From Clarkia xantiana subsp. parviflora (lineage: Eukaryota > Streptophyta > Magnoliopsida > Myrtales > Onagraceae): DNA of 64,000 bases. Positions 1 to 9,327 of this stretch are shown here, one piece after another. The stretch is from assembly GCA_036873135.1 (NCBI GenBank), contig JAPTYO010000015.1, forward strand, positions 9,713,683 through 9,777,682, written 5' to 3'. The notes beneath the pieces are model-generated. The model ran no database searches. It had not been told where the DNA came from and saw only the letters and a list, made by a program, of their open reading frames with translations. Every line of letters starts with the position of its first letter. Position 1 is the first letter of the stretch. A program made the position numbers and the translations under genes.

Positions 1-290
1 TTAGAGTTAACAAGTAGCGTCTTGTGACAACGTCTCCTTGAAGTGGTTCAAGAGACGGTAAAAACTACAAGGCGTATTGATACGACCTCTGTCCCACCCC
101 TTGGAATAACCAAGTCGAGATGAGGTAGCATCGCAGGGTGAGTACTGGAGTATCCATGGAAAACCTCGCAACAACGTCACTAGGAGCGTGCTCGAGTGAC
201 GGATGGAAAAACGCCCCAAATTTAGCAAGTAGCGTCTTGCCACAACGTCGCCTTAGAGTGGACTAAGAGACGGTATAAACTAAGTGCCAA
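1..290. repeat. Diverged tandem repeat, unit about 215 bp
   Basis: Two related blocks begin with CAAGTAGCGTCTTG near 10 and near 224. Each continues through an ACAACGTC...GAGACGGTA...AACTA segment. The spacing is about 214 bp and more copies probably lie left of the window. A third related block occurs in E2 near 58776-58820. Tandem repeats between the coding part and the 3' LTR are typical of Tat-lineage elements. Confidence 0.6.
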
Positions 291-455
291 GTGACAAGAG
301 CTGAGTTCCAAGTGCCAAGTGATAAGTTCCAAGCGCCAAGTTCCAAGTGCCAAGTGCCAAATGAAAACCAAGTGCCAAGTACCAAGCGTCAAGTGCCAAG
401 TGCCAAGCACCAAGTGCCGAGTGCCAAATGTCGAGTGCCAAGCGCCAAGTATGCA
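288..455. repeat. Degenerate CAAGTGC heptamer array
   Basis: About twenty imperfect copies of a 7-10 bp motif close to AAGTGCC lie head to tail, with variants such as AGTTCCA, AGCGCCA and AGTACCA. The array opens reading frames on both strands that are only products of the repeat. A shorter array of the same motif is at 58852-58905 in E2, and both arrays are followed by a conserved segment containing AAGAGGGGCG. Confidence 0.8.
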
Positions 456-927
456 AAACATGTGTTTAACGCACTCTTCTATTATGCCATTCCTTGGTAA
501 TAACCAAGAGGGGCGCGCAACATACAACGACGTACATCCTAGTACTACAACTATGGATGCTACATACATTCAAGCATGGATTATCAATCCTATCATACAA
601 GTCCAACACATATGGGCAAATACGATAACAAATGTATGAAATACTACTAATAAGTTATCATACATTGTCAATGTCTCTATACCAGGTCTATACGACAAAA
701 GGAAAGGCAACCAAAATGCAAACATAAGGTTCAAGGGATAAAACCCAATGCAACCTCAACCCAGACACGGGGAGCAAAATATATATACAAGAAGATGATA
801 AACTGATACTCATCAACCCGACGCCACGTGCGAAGGGTCAACATCTCCAGTAGGCTCGAGTGTAGCCCCCGTCTCTGCAAGAGCATCAACAATAAAGTTG
901 ACCTCAGCAACTTCATCAAGTGTTGAA

Positions 928-3241
928 TCATAAGGTGGTTCCTGCCAGACGACGCAAAGCGGCCACATGCCCGACAGAAAATTCGGCATAAGGTCCCAAC
1001 TCTCCAAAAGGAAAATCGGGAGCAAGAATACTAACTCTCCGAATAAAAACCTCAGCAAAATTCTGCATCAGCGCATCAGAATCCACCTTTACAGAAGCGT
1101 GAAAGGCGGGAGTGCTCGGATACTTTGCGAGTCCCTCCTCCTTGCCCTCTTGTCGCGCACGCTCAATGGAAGCCTCCAAATTCAAGGCAAAAGCTGTGTG
1201 ATCCTCAGCTACCTTCTCCTTGAAGGCAAGGTTCTCAAATTCAAATTCCTCAGCTTGAACCTTGCCGGCAGTAGCACTAGCTTCCAATTCGGCAACCTTG
1301 GCGCTGAAAACTCGCGTTTTCTATTTGGCCTGAAGAAGTTCACGACAGGCCGCATCGCACCTGTCAACAGCTGCCTTCTTCTCGTCCGTGGGTTCAATCA
1401 CAAACGAGGAGAGGTTCACAATGTCAAAAACTACGTAAGTATATTACAACATCCAACAAGGAGCAAGTTATAAAAACAAAGTGTATACATATATAAGTCA
1501 TAAAGAAAACAAGGATTGTCACCTACCGGTGCAAACCGCGTCAGTGCACCCTCAGTATAAGCACGCGCACTCTCTGAATCAGATGGTTGAACTTTCCCAT
1601 CACCTGGAGGAACAGATCTCTGCAACACTCGCACTCCCACCTCAGGAGTGCCAAGCATAGACTCTTTGGGAAACCGAGAGCCGCCAACAGCAAATGGCGC
1701 CCACTCATTGCCAACAACGTCACCGTCAAGGGGACGAACCAAATCTGTGCGTCCAAGCGCGAGGAGTGCTGCAAAACACATAGACATGAAGATATATAAA
1801 CAACAATTAAAGAAACACAAGTTTAGCAAAGGATTGAAATATAAATATCATACCTCTACGAGGAGTGCCCTCCTCAATGGGCCGCTCCCTCGAGCGGGGG
1901 GCAGAAGACGCTGGCGCACGACTATCTACTCCTTTCCCTTTGTAACAGGAAGGAGTCTGGGATGTCATGCCAGCCTTGGAACGCTTGGGATCACTCGAGG
2001 GACGCGTCCCAACGTCAGACCTCTTGGACAATGGAGGAGCAGATGAGCCGGAAACACGAACAACGCGCTCAGTCACAAGTGTTGAGCGACCTGCAAGCAA
2101 GGACAAATCAAGAACAACAACACTTGATAATAATAAAGAAAGGAATTTGTAGAAAAGTATCTTACTCATCAAACCTTTCCCTCAACCAGGTGGTGTGACC
2201 CTAGGAGTCGCAGAGACAGGGATAGAAGCAACACGACCGGAAGACGGGGCATTAGGTGCAGATCCCGTCTGAAAGGAGGAGCGTTTTCCATCAAACCAAC
2301 CTACATCACAGTATAATATGAGTTATAAAGGTCTATAAGCATACCAAAGGCTCCTCGGAGCGAACTATATGTGAATCCCCGCATCGAGTAGCTCCCGATT
2401 AGACACGCGAGTTAAAGCCTCATAGGAGCGTGCCTTGTGACAACCACATATCTGCTTAATGACTCTCTTGTCAGCTAAAGAAAACTCAGAGAACAAGGGA
2501 GGAGGATCAGTCTCTGTGTTATGCACCGTCTCCCAAGTAGTACCAACGTAATCAACAAAAAAGTAATGGTGCCGCCAATGACTACTCGAACAGTCGGTCA
2601 CTGTGACAAATCGGACGTTGCGGTTCCACTCAACATCCCCCAGCTCGAGTGTAGAAAATCCCTTCCCTTTCAAGGAAGGCCAACGAGTCGCAACAGAAGA
2701 TAACCACGACGAATCTCGACGACGTAGTTGATAGAAACAGCGAAAGATAAGGGTGGAATAACGCCACGACTGTTGGTGACACATCACTCGAAAACAAGTC
2801 CATATCCGGATCGCGTCAGGCGTAAATCAAGTGGCAAAATCTGATAATAGCAACATAGATCGATCAAATCCGAATAATAAGAGAAACGCAAACCCTCCCG
2901 GATCTGGCTCAAGTATATGGCAGAAAACTCTTATGGAGGCACTGTAGGAGAATACAACTTGGTTGTGGGGAGCACATCATAAGGATAGAAAGCCTCTGTG
3001 AACGGACAAAGTCCCCACACGTTTACATTAAGTTCGTACAAACCCCGATCCAGCCGGTTAACCCGGAAATATTGTGCCATCTCAACCCTCTCAGGACTGG
3101 AGGACTGGTCTCAGGCTCGGAGTAGTGGTCAAAGCCGTCCTCTGTCTTGTAGTCAGATACTGGAATATGGTCTAACTCGGGCTCGAAACTAGTATCTATA
3201 CATAAAGAAATACCAGGGACAGGTATCGAGAACTTACTCAT
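928..3241 (-). pseudogene. Antisense accessory gene of E1 (PF04195-like), multi-exon, probably decayed
   Basis: Coding blocks on the minus strand, in order, are 3241-3023, 2787-2365, 2172-1807, 1829-1431 and 1287-928. They match successive parts of the gene in the 15.2-kb element and in E2. The first block starts MSKFSIPVP (compare MSKSSIPIP in E2). The second carries a W..H.YF pattern. The third has GRSTLVTERVV just after an intron-like gap whose 3' end is TTGCTTGCAG. The fourth has TPEVGVRVLQRSVPPGD. The last has APDFPFGELGPY near the C terminus. The gene runs opposite to its retrotransposon, so introns would not be removed from the genomic RNA. PF04195 membership is from recall of the family's look. 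The molecular function is unknown. I cannot prove every exon join, so decay is possible. Confidence 0.6.
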
Positions 3242-3399
3242 CTTCGCTGAATCGACTAAGTCCAAAAATCTACTTGGAAAGATACGTTGTGGCAATTCGA
3301 CGTACAAGTATGAACAAAAGCTTACTCGGCACATGTATAAATGAAAATCACCTGTACCGACACTACGCGACAAACACTCCCTATACGGGAACAACTATA

Positions 3400-5158
3400 C
3401 ATCTACAGACTTGTTAGTCTCTACATACTACATAGTGAACATCCCTTAAACGGGGCAATCCTATGACAGTACGGGCCTCGTCCCGACATTTACATGATTT
3501 ACTTGGTCGTCATGATCATACACCTCTACGGGACTACACGCGCCTATATATCCATACACGCTCATGCGTAACTACATGCTTTTGACTAAGGTAATAAGTG
3601 CGAATATGATTAAAGCACTAACATATATACTTCCATATATCATTTGATTAGTGCAGGATAACAAACATACGACGACATATTCGGGACATGAACCAAAGAA
3701 TTTTAAGTACCTATATTACGACATGCTATCATATGTGTACACGCAAGGTACGCGCGCGCGAAGTTCGCACGTACGAGGTCTGCCCATGCGAGTATTTAAC
3801 GTCATGCAAGAAATCATATTAGCATCATCATGCAATTATTTGAATCAAAGTATCATTATTTAAACGATTCAACATGTTTCGAACAATAACTATTGTCGTC
3901 AAGCATGTGTGTCCACACTATGTATGTCATGGAGTATCATGTCATCAACTACTATCGTCATGAAGCATGCGTGTCTACACTATGTATGTCAAGGAGTATC
4001 ATGTCATCGACTACTATCGTCATTGAACATACATATCTACACTATATATGTCATGGAGTATCATATCGCCGACAACTACTACACATGAGGGAAGTAACTC
4101 TTCTTATATAATGTTTATATATATATCCAACACTTAGCCAAATTTTGGCCTATTTTGTTAAACTAACATGGTGTAGGCATTTCATCAAACACATTGGGGG
4201 CTCTCTAACTCAAAAATATTTCAAGACTCATTTTGATTCAAATTGAATCTAATCAAGAGGGTTACAGACTAAGACAAACCTGGAAATGGACACACCGTCG
4301 CGAGTCACACGCGCCAACGTGAAATTCGCCGTCGTCCGCCACAAAAAGCCCACGCGCCGCCACTGTACTCCACGCGCCGCCGCTAAACTCCACGCGCCGC
4401 CGCTGTTGTGGCCGAAACTGGTCGTCGGAACTCCTGGTGGCGTCGTCCTCGTCCGCGGCTGCTCCCGTCGGCGATGGATGATGTTTAGATGGTGGATAGA
4501 ACTAACTTCGGGTCCAAGAAAAGCTTTGGGTCCTAAGTATCTTACTCGTTAGGAAATAAAGAAGACCACTATTGTGACTAAGTGTGGATGCTAATCAAGA
4601 AGATACTCTTCTCTAATACCCTACTAGTATTTATACATATGGGTATCTATTACCTCCCCCTTATTTTGGCTAAGTCCTTAATGGCATACTCTAAGTGTTT
4701 ACCCATGTTTACCTATACATTGACTCATTTGCACGTACACGTGTCCGTTCTCGAATTTTTGCATGTCCATGATCTTCATATGATCAAATCATTGATTAAA
4801 TTCATGTTTCATATTTATGTCATGACATGATTAATTTCATGGTTGTATTAACATATCATTACATGTTGCATGATTAGTTACTTACATGTATGAGACATGT
4901 CTGCACACACATCAACATCCATGTCGGTGTCACACGTGTTCACCCCTACTTATATATATTTATTATATATGTACACATGCTGCACTAATTAACCATGTCA
5001 GCAGATGAATACTCGCTCAGAAATTTGAAGGTAAACGATTACAAGGCCCGCGTGCCTGACTGTCAGTAAGACGACCCCTTAGGTCAGTGCCGGACCTAAA
5101 TTGAGCATTTATCCTATCTTAAAATAGAGTCAAGCAAGGGTCAAGTCATTGCTTGACT
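3400..5158. other. Non-coding subterminal region of E1
   Basis: No supported gene. It is AT-rich, contains a three-copy tandem repeat (3892-4080), and has a GC-rich patch at 4290-4480 with several ACGCGCCGCC repeats. An equivalent patch occurs in E2 at 62870-62970. The stretch at 5100-5158 (AGAGTCAAGCAAGGGTCAAG and neighbours) is conserved just before the 3' LTR of all four gypsy families here. Confidence 0.6.
3892..4080. repeat. Tandem repeat, about 61 bp x 3
   Basis: Three successive units share CTACACTATGTATGTCA and GGAGTATCATGTCATC with a spacing of about 61 bp. The third unit is the most diverged. It lies within the non-coding part of E1. Confidence 0.75.
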
Positions 5159-5168
5159 CGGGGGTAAG
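5157..5168 (+). promoter_or_regulatory. Polypurine tract of E1
   Basis: CTCGGGGGTAAG lies directly before the TG that opens the 3' LTR at 5169. Ty3/gypsy elements prime plus-strand DNA synthesis from such a tract. The same position holds CTCGGAGGCAAG in E2 (before 63913) and the complement of a G-rich tract in the 15.2-kb element and E3. Confidence 0.75.
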
Positions 5169-5772
5169 TGATGGATACGTGCCCAATTGGGGTCCGTTTT
5201 TATATTTCGGACCTCGCAAACACGTCAAACCCACATAAACAAATCGAAACGCTATACCCGCGAGTCAAAACGGTCCGGACGGGCAATACGCGTGTCCGGA
5301 CCGGACTCGCCCGGATTGCCGCCCGCGATGCGCGTATATTCACCGACGTATTTTTACACTAAGTCTGAGTTTTCCGATAGCCAACCTTACTCAGTCCCGA
5401 CTCCGGTTCACATTTACATATTAAACCGGAGGCGAACCGCACTAAACCGGGCTTCGGTTCAAGAGCTCCTATATATAGGAATCTTGGCCACCCATTTCAT
5501 TTTAACTCGTTTGGAGATTGTCTTAGGAGCTCTGACTTCTCTTGTCTTAGGAGCTCTGAATTCTCTCTAGCTATATCTCTCTAGACTCTTATTGAGGCAT
5601 CAGAGAGGGTTCAACCAGCACCACCCACCCCCCTCTTCGAGTGCTGGTTACTGCCCATGTGTGCAGGTTGAAGAGGACACGCGGAATCGACATCGTGGAC
5701 TTGAAGAACTTGACACAGCCCAGATCGCACATATTCGACAACCCGTACTCTCGCGCGGGGCTGGTCGAAACA
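5169..5772 (+). repeat. 3' LTR of E1 (604 bp)
   Basis: It starts TGATGGATACG after the polypurine tract and is taken to end ...GAAACA at 5772. There LINE coding sequence resumes, and the terminal AACA matches the ends of the other three gypsy LTR families. A TATATATA box lies at 5470-5477. About 140 bp further on is a hairpin, ACCAGCAC (5614-5621) pairing with GTGCTGGT (5641-5648) across a C-rich loop, followed by TGTGCAG. U3 contains GC-rich palindromic pieces around GTCCGGAC (5270-5335). The right boundary is inferred. Confidence 0.7.
5470..5477 (+). promoter_or_regulatory. TATA box of the E1 LTR
   Basis: TATATATA lies in the middle of the LTR, placing the likely transcription start near 5500. 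TATA motifs sit at the matching place in the LTRs of the 15.2-kb element and E2. Confidence 0.55.
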
Positions 5773-8708
5773 CTCTTGATCCGTAATAAGCCCTCTAATA
5801 GAATCAAGATTCCAGCAATTTTCCTCAACGGATATAAGGCTACTAACCTGCAATGCTTCACCTCTAGGACCAGGAATAGCAGCACTAAGGCTGAACCCTT
5901 CCAATTCTTGAATCCAAGGATCTTCCCATATATTCACCTTCTGTCCATTGCCAAAAACCCACAAACCATCGACCAGGTCCATGAGGCACGCCCCCCCCCC
6001 CCTCTTTTTGCATCTAGTACCTCACAATTAGGGAAATAGAGCCCTTTCATAATCTGTACCCAGAAAGCATTAGGCTCCTGCGTCATCCTCCAAGCTGTCT
6101 TTGTCAACATAGCTATATTGAACAACTCAAGCTCTTTAAATCCCATTCCCCCAACACTCTTACGCTTGGTCAGAGCATTCCAGTTAAGCCAGTGGACTTT
6201 CTTTTCTCCATCAGCTTCCCCCACCATAAATTAGCTATTAGGCTATTGACTTCTAAACACCAGGTCTTTAGCAATTGGAAGACTGACATAGCATATGAAG
6301 GAATTGCTTGCAATACATCTTTTATAAGGATCTCTCTCCCGGCTTGAGATAGAAGCCTTTGCTTCCAGCCTTGGGTTTTACTAGCAATTTTGCTCTTCGA
6401 ATAGCCCAAAGCTTGCTTCTTAGAACTTTCCCACAGAACTGGGAGCCCCAAATACTTGCATGGATCATCAGTGGCTGGGATTCCTAAGATCAAGGAGATA
6501 TGAGCCTTCCAATCATCAGGAGCACTGGAGCTAAAGAAAATAGTAGACTTGTCCAGATTCACAAGCTGACCAGAAGCTTTGCAGAAAGAATCCAAGATAT
6601 CCTTCAATACTCTGATATTCTCCTCTTCTGCTCTAACAAAGAACAGAGAAGCGTCAGCGAAAAACAAATGAGACAAGGTAGGGCATTTCCTCTTAAGCTT
6701 GATTCCCTTCAAACTCCCACCAATAACAGCATCAGACACCATCTGCGAAAGCACATCTTCCACCAAAATGAAAAGATAGGGAGATAATGGGTCTTCTTGT
6801 CTAATCCCCCTAGTTGGTTTGAAAGCAGTGGACATTTTCCCATTAACCACAACAGAATAGGAAACACTAGTGATGCAGCTTTGAATCCAGTTATTCCATC
6901 TCTCATGAAACCCCATTTTCCTCAACACAGCTAATAAGAAACACCACTCTACTCTATCATATACCTTAGCCATATCTATTTTTATCGCACACTCAAATCT
7001 CTTACCTTTCCTTTTTTGCCTCAAGCAATGAAATGCCTCGTGAGCCACAACTATGTTGTCGTGGATCATTCGACCAACTATGAACGCGCTTTGGTAGGGA
7101 GAGAACAGGGAAGGCAACCAGGATTTAAGCCTATTAACCGGGATTTTTTAAACAATTTTGTAAATGAAATTACAAAGACTAATGGGACGAAATTGATTTA
7201 CAAACTCAGGACAACTGAATTTGGGAACTAAGACTATATCAGTATCATTGATAAACTCCAAATCCAAATCAGACACAAAAAAAGACCTAACAGGTCTACA
7301 CACTTCATCCCCCACTTATCCCCAGCAATGGTGAAATAACATTCTAGAGAAACCATCAGGCCAAGGTGCCTTGTTCCCCCCAAGCTGCATAGCAGCTCTT
7401 TTAATCTCCTCAGTAGTGACAGGAGCAACCAATTCATATTCATATCAGGTGTAACCACTTGCTTGACATGGTCCAAAACAGAGCCCAAATCCTCCTCAGC
7501 AGAACCGTAAACAAATCCTCATAGAAACCACAACATAGCCTCATCACTTATTCTTCTTTTTCCACTCAGGCACCCTGATCATTCTTAAGCATATAGATCT
7601 TGTTCCTAGCCCTTATTTGCAAAGTTGTTTGATGAAAGAACCTTGAGTTACAATCCCCTTCATTAATCCACTTTACCTTGGACCTTTGATGCAGTAGGTC
7701 TCCTCTAAGCTATACAGCTCCTTCAGCTTCCTTTCAACTTCTTTCTTCTCTTCTTTGTCAAACTGCTCATTACTACTACTCTGACAAGCATCTAGAAGCC
7801 TCTTTATGCTCTCAGTCTTTCTCTGAATATTCCCAAACTCCTTATTACTCCACTTAATCAACACCACTCCACATTTATCAAGTCTACTCCTCACAGTAGA
7901 AGGCCTCTCCACTAAGCTCCCAACTCCCGATCCCTCTTTAAAAACCCTCTTGCAATTTTGACTGCTCAACCACAACTTCTCAAACCTGAAATTTAATCTC
8001 CCCCTTTGCTCATGGTAGAACATATAGGCTATCAATGGAAAGTGGTCAGACCCAGTGGCAGCAAGACTGAGAATAGTTTTTTTTGGATACCTCATAATCC
8101 ATTCATTATTTACCAGTCCGCTATCAAGCCTGGCTCTAATACGATCATCCCCCTCTTGATTGTTACACCAAGTGAACTCATGTCCTTTACATCCAAGATC
8201 CACGAGATTAGCATCAGAAATCATCTTTGAAAACAACTCCATTCTAGTGGTTCATTCTGTTCTTCCCCCACACTTCTCAGGACTTGCAATTTCATTCATG
8301 TCTCCAATACACATCCAAGGCCCTCCTCGTTGTTCACCAAGTCTTCTAATAGTCTCCCAATTAGCAAGTCTGTCAGTACTATTAGGGTTACCATATACAA
8401 GACACGAAGAACACTAGCAGATTCCCCACTTGAATCCTGCAATTCAGAATATTCTTTGATGCACCTAGAATATCCAACTGAATATTAGTATTCCACCAGA
8501 GAGCTAGTCCACCAGATAAGCCTTTTGGTTCAACGTAAAAGGACTCCTCAAAACCACACTTTCTTCTAACAATCTCACAATAATCTACTTAATTCTTAGT
8601 CTCCATAAGAAAACACACCGATATAGAATATTTCCTCTTGAGGTCCTTAAGATGTTGAACTGTCAAGGAGGTCCCCAGCCATTGACAGTTCTAGCTTAAA
8701 GCATTCAT
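5773..8708 (-). pseudogene. L1-type LINE ORF2 (endonuclease, reverse transcriptase, zf-RVT), broken
   Basis: ORF2 of a non-LTR retrotransposon reads leftward. Its ATG at 8708-8706 overlaps the ORF1 stop in an ATGA. The first codons resemble the start of an endonuclease/exonuclease/phosphatase domain, but codon 6 is a stop (TAG where W is expected). More endonuclease lies at 8242-7673 (CKGHEFTWCNNQ, GSDHFPL). Reverse transcriptase lies at 7117-6170 with YQSAFIVGR, GIRQEDPLSPYLFIL and the active-site box as FADAS. The family norm is FADDS, so one catalytic aspartate is missing. A C-terminal block at 6227-5800 (WLNWNALTKRKSVGGMGF, NIWEDPWI) is zf-RVT-like. Several stops and frameshifts separate the parts. 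The 3' end was cut away by insertion of E1. This copy cannot encode a working enzyme. Confidence 0.85.
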
Positions 8709-8992
8709 GGCCCCTCTGTAGCTGCTAGAGGCCAGCCACCACAGCCTATGTCAGCTCTCATAACCTCCACATCTACAAAGCCCTCTTGATCACAACTGTT
8801 ATCCTTATTCCCCATCTTCTGCTCCGTAATTCTCTTCTTTCTTACTGACCCTGCAGAGGACATACTCCATTGAGGCTCAATCAACACCTTCTTTTTAGCC
8901 TCCATCTCATTTTCCACAAAAATATTATCAGCTCCCCTCTTATTCCCTGAAAGAGAATTCACCTTCTCATTGAGAGGTATCCTTTTATGTTT
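8705..8992 (-). pseudogene. LINE ORF1, C-terminal part
   Basis: This is the tail of LINE ORF1, with coding visible from 8962 down to the TGA at 8707-8705. It is a basic, lysine-rich region with no recognised domain. Its upstream half continues at 13893 beyond the copia insertion. TGTTT, the duplicated target of that insertion, closes this piece at 8988-8992 and opens the other piece at 13893-13897. The last four bases, ATGA, are shared with the ORF2 start codon, an arrangement that suggests coupled re-initiation of translation in the ancestral element. Confidence 0.75.
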
Positions 8993-9194
8993 TGTTAGAA
9001 TATCAAGTGTATGCTTTGCTGTCAGCTAAGTCGGTTATTTTTGTTGTTTAGTCTTAGCTGTCCAAGTTAGGTCCTAATATAAAAGCAACTCTCTAAAGAC
9101 ACTTTTACTTTTTGCTAAGATCCATTCTAGTAGAAATTCTCTAGATCTCAATTGAGACTAGAGCCTCTGCTATTGTTCGTCCCTCACGTTGACA
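8993..9194 (+). repeat. 5' LTR of the copia element (202 bp)
   Basis: It begins TGTTAGAATATC and ends CACGTTGACA. A TATAAAAG motif (about 9078-9085) is the likely TATA box. Its sequence is the same as the 3' LTR. Confidence 0.97.
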
Positions 9195-9206
9195 TGGTAT
9201 CAGAGC
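9195..9206 (+). promoter_or_regulatory. Primer-binding site, initiator tRNA-Met
   Basis: TGGTATCAGAGC directly follows the 5' LTR. It is the standard plant copia primer site, complementary to the 3' end of initiator methionyl-tRNA, where first-strand cDNA synthesis starts. Confidence 0.95.
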
Positions 9207-9327
9207 TTCGTTACGAGTTTCCTGATTGTTCTTCCGCGTCGAGATTGATTCAATCGTCTTCTTCGTTGCTCATCGCATTTTCGCTTCTCTTCATCTGACT
9301 TCAGTTCCGATCGCTGCAGAGATTTCC

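Larger units (their letters stand above)
1..5772 (+). mobile_element. Ty3/gypsy LTR retrotransposon E1, 3' part (left end outside window)
   Basis: The window opens inside an LTR element. Reading rightwards it has tandem repeats (1-450), an antisense multi-exon accessory gene (about 928-3241), a non-coding subterminal region (3400-5158), a purine tract ending at 5168 and a 3' LTR (5169-5772). The order repeats-antisense gene-purine tract-LTR matches E2 at 54495-64000. Short blocks such as the ACGTCGCCTTAGAGTGG stretch near 245 recur near 58783 in E2, so the two are related families. Antisense accessory ORFs upstream of the 3' LTR are known in Tat-lineage Ty3/gypsy elements. Gag and protease, if present, lie left of the window. 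The element interrupts a LINE that resumes at 5773. The expected target duplication is CTCTT (5773-5777), but its partner is outside the window. Confidence 0.8.

Noticed and set aside
4286..4552. Basic 88-codon frame in the GC-rich patch of E1
   Set aside because: It consists largely of ACGCGCCGCC repeats, and the matching patch in E2 does not keep the frame.
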